Source: Anaerolinea thermophila UNI-1
Lineage (GTDB): Bacteria; Chloroflexota; Anaerolineae; Anaerolineales; Anaerolineaceae
Reading direction: 5' to 3'
Length of the DNA: 64,000 nt
Assembly (NCBI RefSeq): GCF_000199675.1
Contig: NC_014960.1
Location: 2,108,001 to 2,172,000, forward strand
Of the stretch, positions 44,091 through 52,870 are shown one piece after another. The position numbers were made by a program, and so were the translations under genes. The notes below the pieces were generated by a model. That model was not told the origin of the DNA and made no database searches. It saw only the letters and a program-made list of their open reading frames with translations. Numbering within the stretch: the stretch's first letter is position 1; each line of letters opens with the position of its first letter.

Positions 44091-45062
44091 TTCTGCAATG
44101 ACGCGATGCATTTGCGTAATTTTTATCTGGTACCAGTCTCTTCTCTGAATCTCTCTTCTAAAGTCATATGTTCGAATTAATTCCTCGAAAATAGTGATGG
44201 CCTCCATCAAAAATTTCAAACCTTTTTCCCGCTCTTGCGGAATCCTGGCATATAATAATCCCATCATCCATTTTACAACCGCCCAGGGATGCGTGTATGG
44301 CGCAAACGCGGCACAGGCTTTTTCCAGGAAATTAATCGCTCTTCTTAATTCTCCCATTTGCTGGATTGCAACAGCAAGTTTAACCCAAATCTCCCCCGTT
44401 TCCTGCGGATCAAGATTAGACCTCCCAATAGACATCAACAATCTGGAAACCTCATAGGCTTCCGGGAATCTTCTCTGAATAATTTGTTCTCTTAGCCTGT
44501 CAACATAATGCTTGGCGACCTCATTTATCTTTGAAGGCTCGAATAGATTTAACCAATATTCAGCCTCTTCCACTGTACCCGCCATATCAATATTCATTTC
44601 TTCCAGGCAGTGTACATACCAGTTTACTCCATCAGCATCTCCCAATTGACTACGCTGAGCCTGACACTCTACAAATGTCCTTCTGGCAAGAAACCAATGA
44701 GAATATGCATTCGCGTTTTCCAGTAAACCCCACTCAATCATTCCCAATAACCACAACGCCACACCGTGCTGATGTGAACCTGGTCTAAACAGCTCAGTGG
44801 CTCTAACGGCTTCAGCATATGCATTTCTTAAATCCTGATCTGCGAAGAAATACCGGGCTATCCCAAGGCGAATTTCTGCCGAATGTAATGGTCTGGGTGT
44901 GTTGGCGGCCGCCCTTTTCAATTCCTCCAGAGCATCCATCTTGGCAGTATTCGACAATCGGTTATCACTTAATTGAAAAAAATTCAGGATGTCCCTGTTA
45001 GACAAATGGGTGGGAGTGAATCGATTCAACCATCCAAAAACTTCATCAAAAGTTAAGAGCAT
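44082..45062 (-). CDS. TPR-like helical-repeat protein
   Basis: A 326-residue all-helical protein with TPR-like pairs such as AYAEAVRATELFRPGSHQHGVALWLLGMIEW and RRAINFLEKACAAFAP, seen over residues about 60-310; only the general pattern is recognised. No signal peptide is present, so it should be cytoplasmic. Third gene of the SPFH operon, 2 bp after the preceding stop and with GGAGAATAAAA before the ATG. Its end overlaps the AAA+ gene on the other strand. A probable adaptor or assembly factor. Confidence 0.72.
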   Translation of the reverse strand: MLLTFDEVFGWLNRFTPTHLSNRDILNFFQLSDNRLSNTAKMDALEELKRAAANTPRPLHSAEIRLGIARYFFADQDLRNAYAEAVRATELFRPGSHQHGVALWLLGMIEWGLLENANAYSHWFLARRTFVECQAQRSQLGDADGVNWYVHCLEEMNIDMAGTVEEAEYWLNLFEPSKINEVAKHYVDRLREQIIQRRFPEAYEVSRLLMSIGRSNLDPQETGEIWVKLAVAIQQMGELRRAINFLEKACAAFAPYTHPWAVVKWMMGLLYARIPQEREKGLKFLMEAITIFEELIRTYDFRREIQRRDWYQIKITQMHRVIAELY

Positions 45063-45064
45063 TT

Positions 45065-46357
45065 TTATTCTCCTAAAATATCCTCAAAAAAGGAGGTTTT
45101 TTGGTCCTGGTTATTTCCAGGCTTTTGCCTGGAATTCACCCAATTCTCAATGATTTCTGCAGTTTTCAAAACCAGCAATTTTCGAATTGTCTCTGCCGGT
45201 TCTTGACCCCAATTTACATCCTTTAATGCCTCAGTGAGAGCAATTACCATCTCAGCATGAGCCTCCGCCCTCCCCATTTCCAAAAACATTTGACGCTTTG
45301 CCTCGCCATAAGCCCGCTGAACCTGAGCATTTCCTAACCAATCTGCCGCCCAATAATCCGTTCTCTGTTCATCTACCGCGGGATCAATTTCAAAATGGCC
45401 TATATCCACCCAGACCAACTCTGCCCCATTATTTCTCAAAGAATTCTTAGTTGGACCATGCAGGAGTGAGTAACGAATCTCCCTGCGGGGATCAATACCC
45501 GCTTCCCTGGGTGCCGTCAGATAATCAATATCGTGTTCACTGATGAAATCGGTGATTCCGCCCACCACGGCTCGGCCCACCACTGTTTTCCAACTATCGG
45601 GTCCCGAATCCGTCACCGGCAGGTTATAGGCTGAATTCCATAACGCCCTCTCATCGAATGGGTAAGGATCGTCAATGGTACGTTTTTTTGGACGCCCATA
45701 TTGAAGTTCCGGGAACAAGCGGTATCGAAATTGAATATCCCTGATCGTAAGCCGAATGCCGTCCCGCGAAATCGCAGGGATATCGGAACGGGAATCTTGC
45801 TGTTCATCCAGGTTGACTATTTGTCCAATGGTTTCGAATGGACGCAAATAATAACTTTCACGAATTGAAATCGTGGAGGGGCGCCTCAATTCCTTAAACA
45901 TGACTGCATTACCCGGCTGAATAATGACATGCCCAGGTCCACCAATCACATCAATTAAGTTCACCTCATTTTTTTCAAGTTTCTTTTCCCCACCATCCAC
46001 GATAATCCGCGGAACAAACAGGGCAAACAGGGAAGAAATCACATAACGAACACCCTGACGCAGTCGGGGAAGAGCGTAAATATCTCTCACATACGAACCA
46101 GCCGCTAATGTCACAAATACTAAAACTGAGAGTGCAGTAATCATGTAGCGCGCTGTATGCGGATTGAGGGCTATTCGGAAAAACTCAACCAGAGGGGCAT
46201 TCCAGAAATTTTGAACCATTTCCTTCAACTCTGGTTCAAAAAACATTCCTGCAAAGAACAGAAACACAATTATCAACAGGAACAGGGCAAAAATCCTTAA
46301 CAACCCCGATATGCGGTGCTGAACTTGATAACTCCGCTGTGGACGGGTTTGGTTCAT
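45065..46357 (-). CDS. SPFH-like membrane protein 2
   Basis: A 430-residue protein. Two hydrophobic segments occur near residues 20-42 and 70-90, then an SPFH-like domain with GGPGHVIIQPGNAVMFKELR, RDGIRLTIRDIQFRYRLFP and a helical tail (QRAYGEAKRQMFLEMGRAEAHAEM). Such proteins make membrane rings or microdomains. Its ATG overlaps the stop of the first SPFH-like gene (ATGA), so the pair is translated together, maybe as a hetero-oligomer like HflK/HflC. No FtsH gene is in the window. Confidence 0.78.
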   Translation of the reverse strand: MNQTRPQRSYQVQHRISGLLRIFALFLLIIVFLFFAGMFFEPELKEMVQNFWNAPLVEFFRIALNPHTARYMITALSVLVFVTLAAGSYVRDIYALPRLRQGVRYVISSLFALFVPRIIVDGGEKKLEKNEVNLIDVIGGPGHVIIQPGNAVMFKELRRPSTISIRESYYLRPFETIGQIVNLDEQQDSRSDIPAISRDGIRLTIRDIQFRYRLFPELQYGRPKKRTIDDPYPFDERALWNSAYNLPVTDSGPDSWKTVVGRAVVGGITDFISEHDIDYLTAPREAGIDPRREIRYSLLHGPTKNSLRNNGAELVWVDIGHFEIDPAVDEQRTDYWAADWLGNAQVQRAYGEAKRQMFLEMGRAEAHAEMVIALTEALKDVNWGQEPAETIRKLLVLKTAEIIENWVNSRQKPGNNQDQKTSFFEDILGE

Positions 46358-47985
46358 CTGCTGCCCTCCCGATCCCTTTCTCCACCGATTTTCCCCTGTA
46401 AGAGCCGTAAAATCTCCAGCGTATGAGGAGGAAGCAATTGGCGGGTTTTGGGATCTGACGCTGAGGTTTCCAGAGAACGCAGTAAGCGCACAGCAATCAC
46501 TTCATCGGGTAAATCCCCCGATTCAAAAATTTCCTTGAGGTGTGTGGCCAGATCTACCTGCGCTTTTGCGCGCGCTCTTCCCAGAATACGCATGGCTTCA
46601 AATTCCAGACTGGCAGTCCGAATAGCAGTATCTCTTTGCCAGGGAGCACGCCACGACTCCAGGCGATGATGGTAAATGGCTTCGTTGACCGGATTGATAT
46701 CCCCAAAGTTACTGCTGATGACCTTAATTCCGCGATCCCTGAGCAGTTTGGGATTCATCAGGGGGAAAACCTCACTCACCACAATTTCCGAAACGTGATA
46801 CACCCGCCTTTTTTGGAAGGGCTCTCCGTTCTTGAGAAAGACCATACGATAAGAAAGCAAACCATTGTTTCTGACCGTATTGCGAAGTCTGGTGCGGTAA
46901 TTGGCTACTCCCGGGGTCCTACCCTGTAATTGATACAGTTCATCAAACCTCACCTGCGAAAGAATCTCGCGGAAAACACTTGCCGCAAAACGCGCCGGCA
47001 ACTCCGTCCAGGGCAACACCCGATCCTCTGAACGGGCTTGGGCAAAAACCGCTGCGAAAACCCTCTCCCGGTCAAATTCTGGCTGGTTGGAAACCGGTGG
47101 CAGGGGAGTGTAGGGTTTATAATCTCTCTCACCTAATCCATGCGAGACATGATGGATTTCTCTGCGATCATTTCTTTCCAGTTCATCCTCAATGGAACCT
47201 ACACGAAGATAATCGTGATTTACCCGCTCAAAACGAATCACCCGCAGATGATCGGCGTCGCGCTCTCTTCCTTCGTAAGTCACTTCTACAATATCAGGAG
47301 GTTGTCCTATCGTAAACAGACAATTGACATTCGCATAAACTTCAATACCATCCCGCGTATATGCAGTGACCCCACGAATCACCCGAAACTGCCGCCGAAG
47401 GTCCACTGTCCCGCGAATCCGTTCACGCTTTCGCATAAAAACGATTCCAGGGCCAAACACCCGAGGAGATTGAGGGCGATCTGCCAATCCCAAAAGGACC
47501 TGCACCCGATGGAAGAAATCTTCAAGCGCTCTTCCAATCCCCGGCGGTGGAACTGTTTCTTCTAACACCACAGCCGAATTAAAGTCCACCACAATGACTC
47601 CAGGTCCACTCCGAACATCCTCGCGGGTGCTAATTACCTTCCCATCTTTTACAAACACAGCCGGCCCATGTAATCGCACAATATATAACAACAAACGCCA
47701 AATAGTGCGCCACACTTCTTTGGCATTTTGGACAGGCAAGATGGCTTGCGAGGAAACCATCCACATGTAGAGCAAACCAATCAGGAAAAAGCCCAAGAAG
47801 TTATAAAGGATAATTCCAAAAGAATTCCGAACTCTAGCATCTTGTAATTTTTCCCAATCCCGCAGGACTTCAAAGAAGGTTTTCAACTCATTCTGAAAAC
47901 TTAAGACAAAAACAAGGACCAAAAATCCCACCAAACCAATGGTGAACAAAACCCTGCTTTTCTTGTTTGGTTCGCCCAGATACAT
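46354..47985 (-). CDS. SPFH-like membrane protein 1
   Basis: A 543-residue protein, first gene of the operon. Hydrophobic segments lie near residues 12-30 and 55-77; the following domain has LHGPAVFVKDGKVIS, GPGVIVVDFNSAVVLEE, TRDGIEVYANVNCLFTIG and a helical tail (LEFEAMRILGRARAKAQVDL), typical SPFH traits with a longer insert than its partner. A TTGACA/TATACT promoter lies upstream. Two related, coupled membrane proteins suggest gene duplication and a hetero-oligomer. Exact function unknown. Confidence 0.78.
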   Translation of the reverse strand: MYLGEPNKKSRVLFTIGLVGFLVLVFVLSFQNELKTFFEVLRDWEKLQDARVRNSFGIILYNFLGFFLIGLLYMWMVSSQAILPVQNAKEVWRTIWRLLLYIVRLHGPAVFVKDGKVISTREDVRSGPGVIVVDFNSAVVLEETVPPPGIGRALEDFFHRVQVLLGLADRPQSPRVFGPGIVFMRKRERIRGTVDLRRQFRVIRGVTAYTRDGIEVYANVNCLFTIGQPPDIVEVTYEGRERDADHLRVIRFERVNHDYLRVGSIEDELERNDRREIHHVSHGLGERDYKPYTPLPPVSNQPEFDRERVFAAVFAQARSEDRVLPWTELPARFAASVFREILSQVRFDELYQLQGRTPGVANYRTRLRNTVRNNGLLSYRMVFLKNGEPFQKRRVYHVSEIVVSEVFPLMNPKLLRDRGIKVISSNFGDINPVNEAIYHHRLESWRAPWQRDTAIRTASLEFEAMRILGRARAKAQVDLATHLKEIFESGDLPDEVIAVRLLRSLETSASDPKTRQLLPPHTLEILRLLQGKIGGERDREGSR

Positions 47986-48032
47986 CGGGGGGTCCTTTTC
48001 GTGTGAGAAATAAAATCCCTCTTGGTTAAATC

Positions 48033-48062
48033 AGTATAGTCTTGATAAATTCTCTTTGTCAA
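48033..48062 (-). promoter_or_regulatory. Promoter of the SPFH operon
   Basis: On the minus strand TTGACA (48062-48057), an 18-bp spacer and TATACT (48038-48033). The spacer contains AGAATTTAT, also present at nearly the same spacer position in the convergent operon's promoter. Confidence 0.75.
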
Positions 48063-48087
48063 GCAATGCTACCGTATAGAAAACGAT

Positions 48088-48120
48088 TAAAAGAAAAAGG
48101 CACTCTTTGTAGAGTGCCTT
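48088..48120 (-). terminator. Rho-independent terminator of the alpha/beta hydrolase gene
   Basis: On the minus strand AAGGCACTCT pairs with AGAGTGCCTT (48111-48120 and 48097-48106, 4-base loop), followed by a T-rich run. It shields the SPFH operon promoter from read-through. Confidence 0.87.
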
Positions 48121-48144
48121 GTAAAAACCTCCATCATAGCGTTG

Positions 48145-49149
48145 TTATTTTGTTCCCCTCCAGAACCCCTCAATCACTTCCACCGTATCAGCCAAACGTT
48201 CAAAATGAGGTAAACCTTTAGACGGTACCATCCGGACTGCCTGCCAGAAGGGATTTTTCAGCAACACATCGGGTAAACGTTCAAAGGAAGTATACAGATC
48301 GCGGTCATAGAGTACCAGAACTGGGGTTTTAAGCCGTTCGTATACCTGAGTGCGCACTTGAGGAGTAAATAACTTTCCCGTAATAAAGTAAAGCGGAGCA
48401 TGTTCTGCCCCTGGCTGATGGGCACTGGCATAGGCATACTCAATAAATCCAGAAGGGACATGACCAACAAAAGATTTCTTAAGGAAAAATTCAATACTGG
48501 TACGAGTGGCTAACAAATCAAACAACGGTCGTGCCCACAAAGGGAGCGTTAATAACGCATGAGCAAAATGCCCAATTGGAAATCCCCCAAAAGCGAAATC
48601 CATGCCTGGAAGCAAATTTTTTCCCAATCCTGTTGGAGAAATCAAAGTTAAGGAGTTAAACCATTCGGGATAGGAAAGCGCTGCGCGGCTGACAAATTCA
48701 CCGCTGAGTGAAAGCGCAATAACGTCTACGGGCTGTTTCACTTGGGATGAGAGGAAATCCACAATGGTATCCTCATACAACTGGGGCGTGTAAATCCGGT
48801 CAGAGCGCTCTGAAAAACCAAAACCGGGAAGATCTATGGCATATACAGGACGCTGTCCACGAAAATACAAAAACAATGGGGAAACCTCATAAGCACTCGC
48901 TGCAGCATTAATACTGTGAATCAACACGACAGGACGCCCCGTGCCGGACAGATCAAAGTAATAATTCACCCTTCCCGCCAATTTGGTAAAGAAGGATTCT
49001 CTATTCGCGGGAATCGCCTCAGGTAAAGGTACACGGTGGTTAATGCCAAAATGGCTGTATAAAATCCACCCGCCAGCAGCAATGGCTGCCCAACCTGCAA
49101 AAGATAACCCCTTCCCTGCATCCCGCGGTTTCTGGTTCCGTAACACCAT
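48145..49149 (-). CDS. Alpha/beta-hydrolase
   Basis: A 334-residue alpha/beta-hydrolase with an N-terminal hydrophobic segment (about residues 15-31), so it may be membrane-anchored. HSINAAASAYEVSP carries the oxyanion region, AIDLPGFGFSERSDR the typical strand and loop, and the nucleophile is in ALSLSGEF, an A-x-S-x-S version of GxSxG. An acidic residue in VLYDRDLYTSF and a histidine in GLPHFERLADTVE complete a likely triad. Substrate unknown. Monocistronic with its own terminator. Confidence 0.85.
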   Translation of the reverse strand: MVLRNQKPRDAGKGLSFAGWAAIAAGGWILYSHFGINHRVPLPEAIPANRESFFTKLAGRVNYYFDLSGTGRPVVLIHSINAAASAYEVSPLFLYFRGQRPVYAIDLPGFGFSERSDRIYTPQLYEDTIVDFLSSQVKQPVDVIALSLSGEFVSRAALSYPEWFNSLTLISPTGLGKNLLPGMDFAFGGFPIGHFAHALLTLPLWARPLFDLLATRTSIEFFLKKSFVGHVPSGFIEYAYASAHQPGAEHAPLYFITGKLFTPQVRTQVYERLKTPVLVLYDRDLYTSFERLPDVLLKNPFWQAVRMVPSKGLPHFERLADTVEVIEGFWRGTK

Positions 49150-49280
49150 TCTCCACCTCTCTGGAAAACACTTTTATGAAATTATAACGTGAAACGATAA
49201 GGATTTTCCGGCTAAATCCTTCTAGAAAATTTTTGAAGCCTCTTAGTCGTGATGGTAAAAAAACAGGAAAAGGTTACAAA

Positions 49281-49858
49281 CTACTCTACCACGCAAGTAT
49301 TCAAATCAAGTCCCCACTGTTTTAATGTCTCAAATGCTGGAACTTTTCTAAATGCCCGCTCTGTAGCCCATGAAAGAATATCCGCATTTCTGGCAGCAGT
49401 AGTACACAAACGCTCAGGGGTAGGAAAAATGGAAACCCTTGCCAGATCAAGACGGTCTGCATCCCAACAGGTTTGAACAGTCACATCTTCATGAATAAGA
49501 CCATCGGAATGATAACGAATGGCTCGAACAAGCAAATCCATTCCCTCCTCGTCAAGATGGAAGTACTTGCCATTTAATTTTTGAATCCACTTTGCGCTTT
49601 CCAAACCATGCTGACGATCGATTCCCTCATTCGTTCTACACACATCATGGGACAGGGCAAATAAGGCTACAACATCCAGACGAGCCCCTGTGCTTTGGGC
49701 TAATCGCATTCCATTCTCATATACCCTTGCCCAATCATGAGACAGGGACCATGAATAGAGTACATTCCTAGAGAGAATCGTTTTAATGCCTGATCAATGA
49801 GGGAGGGAGAAATTACCCAATCAAATCGAAAGGAAGAATCACCAAATTGCGTCTGCAT
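49281..49858 (-). pseudogene. HD-domain phosphohydrolase gene broken by a frameshift
   Basis: The main frame (49281-about 49745) encodes ALSHDVCRTNEGIDRQHG, RAIRYHSDG and DADRLDLARV, an HD-type metal site. The N-terminal part lies in another frame, from an ATG at 49858: MQTQFGDSS..., ending in YSIHGPC; family proteins read HGPSHWARV, and here HDWARVYENG continues in the new frame. The break is between about 49736 and 49750 (a +2 or -1 change after CCCTG). No ATG or GTG opens the second frame. It is either a pseudogene or a sequencing error; a programmed event seems less likely. Confidence 0.72.
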
Positions 49859-50017
49859 ACAAATGAGTATACAGGAAAAACAAACCGATGTTACACTATA
49901 TGCGCCTGAAACTTAAACTTTTTCCCTGTATTTGGAGTGCATTGGTGAACAAATTTTTCTACGTGATCTTTTCCTCTATGGTATGCCTTGTTCTCTTCTT
50001 TTTAATCACCACAAATA

Positions 50018-50026
50018 TTCAGGCAT
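50018..50026. repeat. 9-bp target duplication, left copy
   Basis: TTCAGGCAT immediately left of the element's terminal repeat; an identical copy lies at 50945-50953. Confidence 0.93.
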
Positions 50027-50944
50027 TGCTCTGTTGCAATCATGGTTGAAATGTGGTAAACATACGGTATGACCACACGAGAAAGCAGATACGTCCGAGT
50101 GGCGAGGATCGCCTACCGGCTTGCCAAACAAGCATTACCGATGTATTCACATGCCAAGAGTCCCCATCACTTCACGTTGCCGCAGTTGGGGGCCTGTGTT
50201 TTGTTGATGTTCTACCTGAATCTCAGCTATCGCGACATGGAAGAATGGCTGCTGGCAAGCGATGCGGTTGGTAAGGAGCTGGAATTACCGCGTGTTCCCG
50301 ATCATACGACCCTGCAACGTACCTACGCCAAGATACGCAAAGCGGATTGGATGCGCATGAACGAGACCTTGCTCGAGGAAATCGGACGGCCTGAAGAAGA
50401 AGGGGTGGCTGCCGATAGTACCGGCTTCTCACCCGGCCCGGCCAGTTCTTACTACCAAAGCCGTTCGGGAAAAGCCTATCGCCACTGGGCGAAGGGCGTT
50501 TATGCCGTTGGAATTGTCTCGCAATTCATCCTTGCGATGCAATCCGGCTGGGGTCCAGGTAGCGATGCCCCTTATCTGGGCTATCTGCGCCGCAAAGCCA
50601 GGCGGTTTGCCAAACGTCGGGCTTGGGTCTTGCTGGCCGATTCAGGGTTCGATGGTCGGACTGTCCGGCCTCAAGACTTGATTCCACCCGTTCGGCGAGG
50701 TGGAAATTTGCTGGCCCCTGAACGACGAGCAAGAAGCGAGCTTGTCTCTGCGGCTCGCCTGGATGGTCTCTATGGTCAACGCTGGAAGACCGAAACCGTG
50801 AATTCGGTCATCAAGCGCAAATTCGGGCAAGCCATCCGCTCGCGGAAACGCAGCCTGCAAAACCGAGAACCGATTATCAAAGGACTGGTCTACAACATAC
50901 ACCGCTAGGTGTATCTCTTCCTAACCTATCTTTGCAACAGAGCA
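50027..50944 (+). mobile_element. IS5-like insertion sequence, complete (918 bp)
   Basis: Thirteen-base perfect terminal inverted repeats TGCTCTGTTGCAA (50027-50039) and its complement (50932-50944), flanked by a 9-bp duplication. It contains one intact transposase gene. A 9-bp duplication and size are like the IS903 part of the IS5 family; family placement is from recall. Confidence 0.93.
50069..50908 (+). CDS. IS5-like DDE transposase
   Basis: A 279-residue DDE transposase filling most of the element. The probable triad is Asp116 (VAADSTGF), Asp191 (LLADSGFDG) and Glu242 (RWKTETVNSVIKRKFG, a Y/R-x-x-E type C1 signature). N-terminal PHHFTLPQLGACVLLMFYLN is the usual DUF772-like helical region. 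The frame is intact and both terminal repeats are present, so the element may still be active. Its ATG lacks a strong ribosome site. Confidence 0.92.
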   Translation: MTTRESRYVRVARIAYRLAKQALPMYSHAKSPHHFTLPQLGACVLLMFYLNLSYRDMEEWLLASDAVGKELELPRVPDHTTLQRTYAKIRKADWMRMNETLLEEIGRPEEEGVAADSTGFSPGPASSYYQSRSGKAYRHWAKGVYAVGIVSQFILAMQSGWGPGSDAPYLGYLRRKARRFAKRRAWVLLADSGFDGRTVRPQDLIPPVRRGGNLLAPERRARSELVSAARLDGLYGQRWKTETVNSVIKRKFGQAIRSRKRSLQNREPIIKGLVYNIHR

Positions 50945-50953
50945 TTCAGGCAT
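50945..50953. repeat. 9-bp target duplication, right copy
   Basis: TTCAGGCAT, identical to the left copy, directly after the right terminal repeat. Perfect identity suggests a recent insertion. Confidence 0.93.
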
Positions 50954-51510
50954 CGTTTCTTTTACAGCAGGAAACCCCCTATTATCCTCCGGAACAGACC
51001 GGGCAAGCACCTACAGAATCCTATCCCTATCCTCCAAACGGTTCCCTTTCCCCTACCCCCTCAGGAGAAATCTCCCCCACACCAAGTCGCACGGTCATAA
51101 CCCCCACTCCTGTTGCTTCATTAAGGACACCTACTCCTTTGATTGAAACACCTCAAACGCAACCCACGTTCGTCAATCGTTATGCTACCGAAATGGCGGA
51201 ACTGGCGCTGTCGCGCATTCTCCCAAACGCCACGGAAGAGTTCCCCTCAAGGACACCATGGATCACTTCTTCTCCCAAAGCCAATGCAGTGACTTCGGAG
51301 CCTGCCAGAGAAAAGGCTTTCAACCTTTCAAGGTTTGGGTTAGGGGTGTCCATCTCTTTGATACTGGTTTTGGGGTTCTTTCTCGTTTTTCGATTACTCC
51401 AAAGTGGTGAATTCCGTAGCGAACGTTGAAGATTCGATTCATGCCTCTTGCTATCGGGTTAGGTGGGCTTTATAATCAGCGCAAACAGGATAAACACCTT
51501 GCGGAGGAAG

Positions 51511-52107
51511 ATGGACTCTTTTCGCACTGAACTATTACCCGAAGAACAACCGGCAGAGCCAAAGAAAAATCCGGTTCTGAATTTCCTGTGGGAAATTGTT
51601 CAAACTGTAGTCATGGCAATGATCCTGTACTTTTTGGTCGACATGATGATTGGAAGAGTACAGGTTGAGAATATCAGCATGGAACCTACACTGCAACCCG
51701 GAGAAAGGCTGATTGTTAACAAACTGGCATACCGTCTGGGTTCTATCAAGAGAGGGGATGTGATTGTTTTTCATTATCCCCGCAATCCTAACAGCGATTA
51801 CATCAAACGAGTGATTGGTTTGCCCGGAGAAACAGTGCGAATTGCTGATGGCACGGTTTATATCAACAATGAACCTCTCCAGGAAGATTATATTGCCGCA
51901 CCTGCCACCTACTTTGGGGAATGGACCGTGCCTGAAGGGCAGGTTTTTGTGCTGGGTGATAACCGTAATCAGTCTTTTGACTCACACTCGTGGGGCTTTG
52001 TTCCCAAAGAGATGATTGTAGGAAAAGCCATTCTGATTTACTGGCCTCCAAGCGCGATTCGTGTTTTGAATCAAACGCCATTAGTCAATGCAGCAGGACA
52101 ACCATAG
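51511..52107 (+). CDS. lepB: Signal peptidase I
   Basis: A 198-residue type I signal peptidase with one N-terminal membrane helix (about 25-47). The catalytic Ser56 is in NISMEPTL and the general base Lys99 in DYIKRVIGLPGE; GDNRNQSFDSHSWGFV is box E. It removes signal peptides outside the membrane. The ATG at 51511 has GCGGAGG close upstream; an in-frame GTG at 51463 is less likely. It is followed by deoC after 10 bp, a probable operon. Confidence 0.95.
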   Translation: MDSFRTELLPEEQPAEPKKNPVLNFLWEIVQTVVMAMILYFLVDMMIGRVQVENISMEPTLQPGERLIVNKLAYRLGSIKRGDVIVFHYPRNPNSDYIKRVIGLPGETVRIADGTVYINNEPLQEDYIAAPATYFGEWTVPEGQVFVLGDNRNQSFDSHSWGFVPKEMIVGKAILIYWPPSAIRVLNQTPLVNAAGQP

Positions 52108-52117
52108 GAGAAAGAAA

Positions 52118-52870
52118 ATGAAAGAAATCCTTACCCTCTTGGATGAATTCGAGCGAGTCCTCCCTCCTCTGGTACTCCCTGAGGAATTAAGCAGCAATAA
52201 ACCCTTCTCATCATGGATTGATCACACGCTTTTAAAACCCGAAGCAACACCGCAACAAATCGAGCATCTGTGTGAGGAAGCCAAGCAATACCAGTTCGCT
52301 TCGGTTTGCGTCAATCCTGTTTATGTCTCCCAGGTAGCCCGGGCTCTCCAGGGGACCCCCGTGAAAGTGTGTACAGTGATTGGGTTCCCCTTAGGGGCTA
52401 CCCCAACACGGGTAAAAGTTTTTGAAACCCGCACCTGTCTGGAAATGGGCGCTCAGGAAATTGACATGGTCTTACCCATCGGGCATCTACGGGCAGGAGA
52501 ATTTGAGTACGTTCTGGAAGATATTTACAGTGTGGTAGAAGCCGCGCATGCTCAGGATGCACTGGTCAAGGTCATCCTTGAAACCGCTTTACTGGACCAT
52601 CGACAGAAGATTGCCGGTTGTCTCCTCAGCCAGAAAGCCGGCGCAGATTTCGTCAAAACCAGCACAGGTTTTGGCCCCGGAGGTGCTACCGTTGAGGATA
52701 TTGAACTGATGCGCAGAGTGGTTGGTCCGAATACCGGCGTTAAAGCCTCTGGTGGGGTACGTAATTTAGATATTGCCCGCGCTATGCTCCATGCCGGGGC
52801 AAATCGTTTAGGCACCAGTTCTGGAGTTATAATAATGAAAGAACTGGAAGAGGCAAAATCGAAAAAATGA
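52118..52870 (+). CDS. deoC: Deoxyribose-phosphate aldolase
   Basis: A 250-residue DeoC that converts 2-deoxyribose 5-phosphate into glyceraldehyde 3-phosphate and acetaldehyde. The WIDHTLLKPEATP motif, VCVNPVYV, EIDMVLPIGHL, KVILETALL and the Schiff-base lysine in FVKTSTGFGPGGAT are all present. TAGGAG precedes the ATG at 52118, so an in-frame start at 52088 inside lepB was not used. It overlaps the following zinc-finger gene by 4 bp (ATGA). Confidence 0.96.
   Translation: MKEILTLLDEFERVLPPLVLPEELSSNKPFSSWIDHTLLKPEATPQQIEHLCEEAKQYQFASVCVNPVYVSQVARALQGTPVKVCTVIGFPLGATPTRVKVFETRTCLEMGAQEIDMVLPIGHLRAGEFEYVLEDIYSVVEAAHAQDALVKVILETALLDHRQKIAGCLLSQKAGADFVKTSTGFGPGGATVEDIELMRRVVGPNTGVKASGGVRNLDIARAMLHAGANRLGTSSGVIIMKELEEAKSKK

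Larger units (their letters stand above)
49945..51429 (+). pseudogene. Pro/Thr-rich membrane protein gene split by an IS element
   Basis: If the insertion and one target copy are removed, the flanks join in frame as ...TTNIQA|SFLLQQETPYY.... The rebuilt protein has a signal-type N-terminus from a GTG at 49945 (GGAG seven bases upstream; an ATG at 49900 is an alternative), a Pro/Thr-rich extracytoplasmic region (PTPSGEISPTPSR) and a C-terminal helix (about the last 35 residues) with a short basic tail. No family recognised. The downstream half alone lacks a signal and a natural start. Confidence 0.82.

Noticed and set aside
50932..51429. A gene starting at the right end of the IS5-like element
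   Set aside because: The start would be a TTG inside the terminal repeat. The frame is the downstream half of the interrupted gene.
52088..52117. Longer deoC start inside lepB
   Set aside because: TAGGAG is correctly placed for the ATG at 52118 and homologues begin there.
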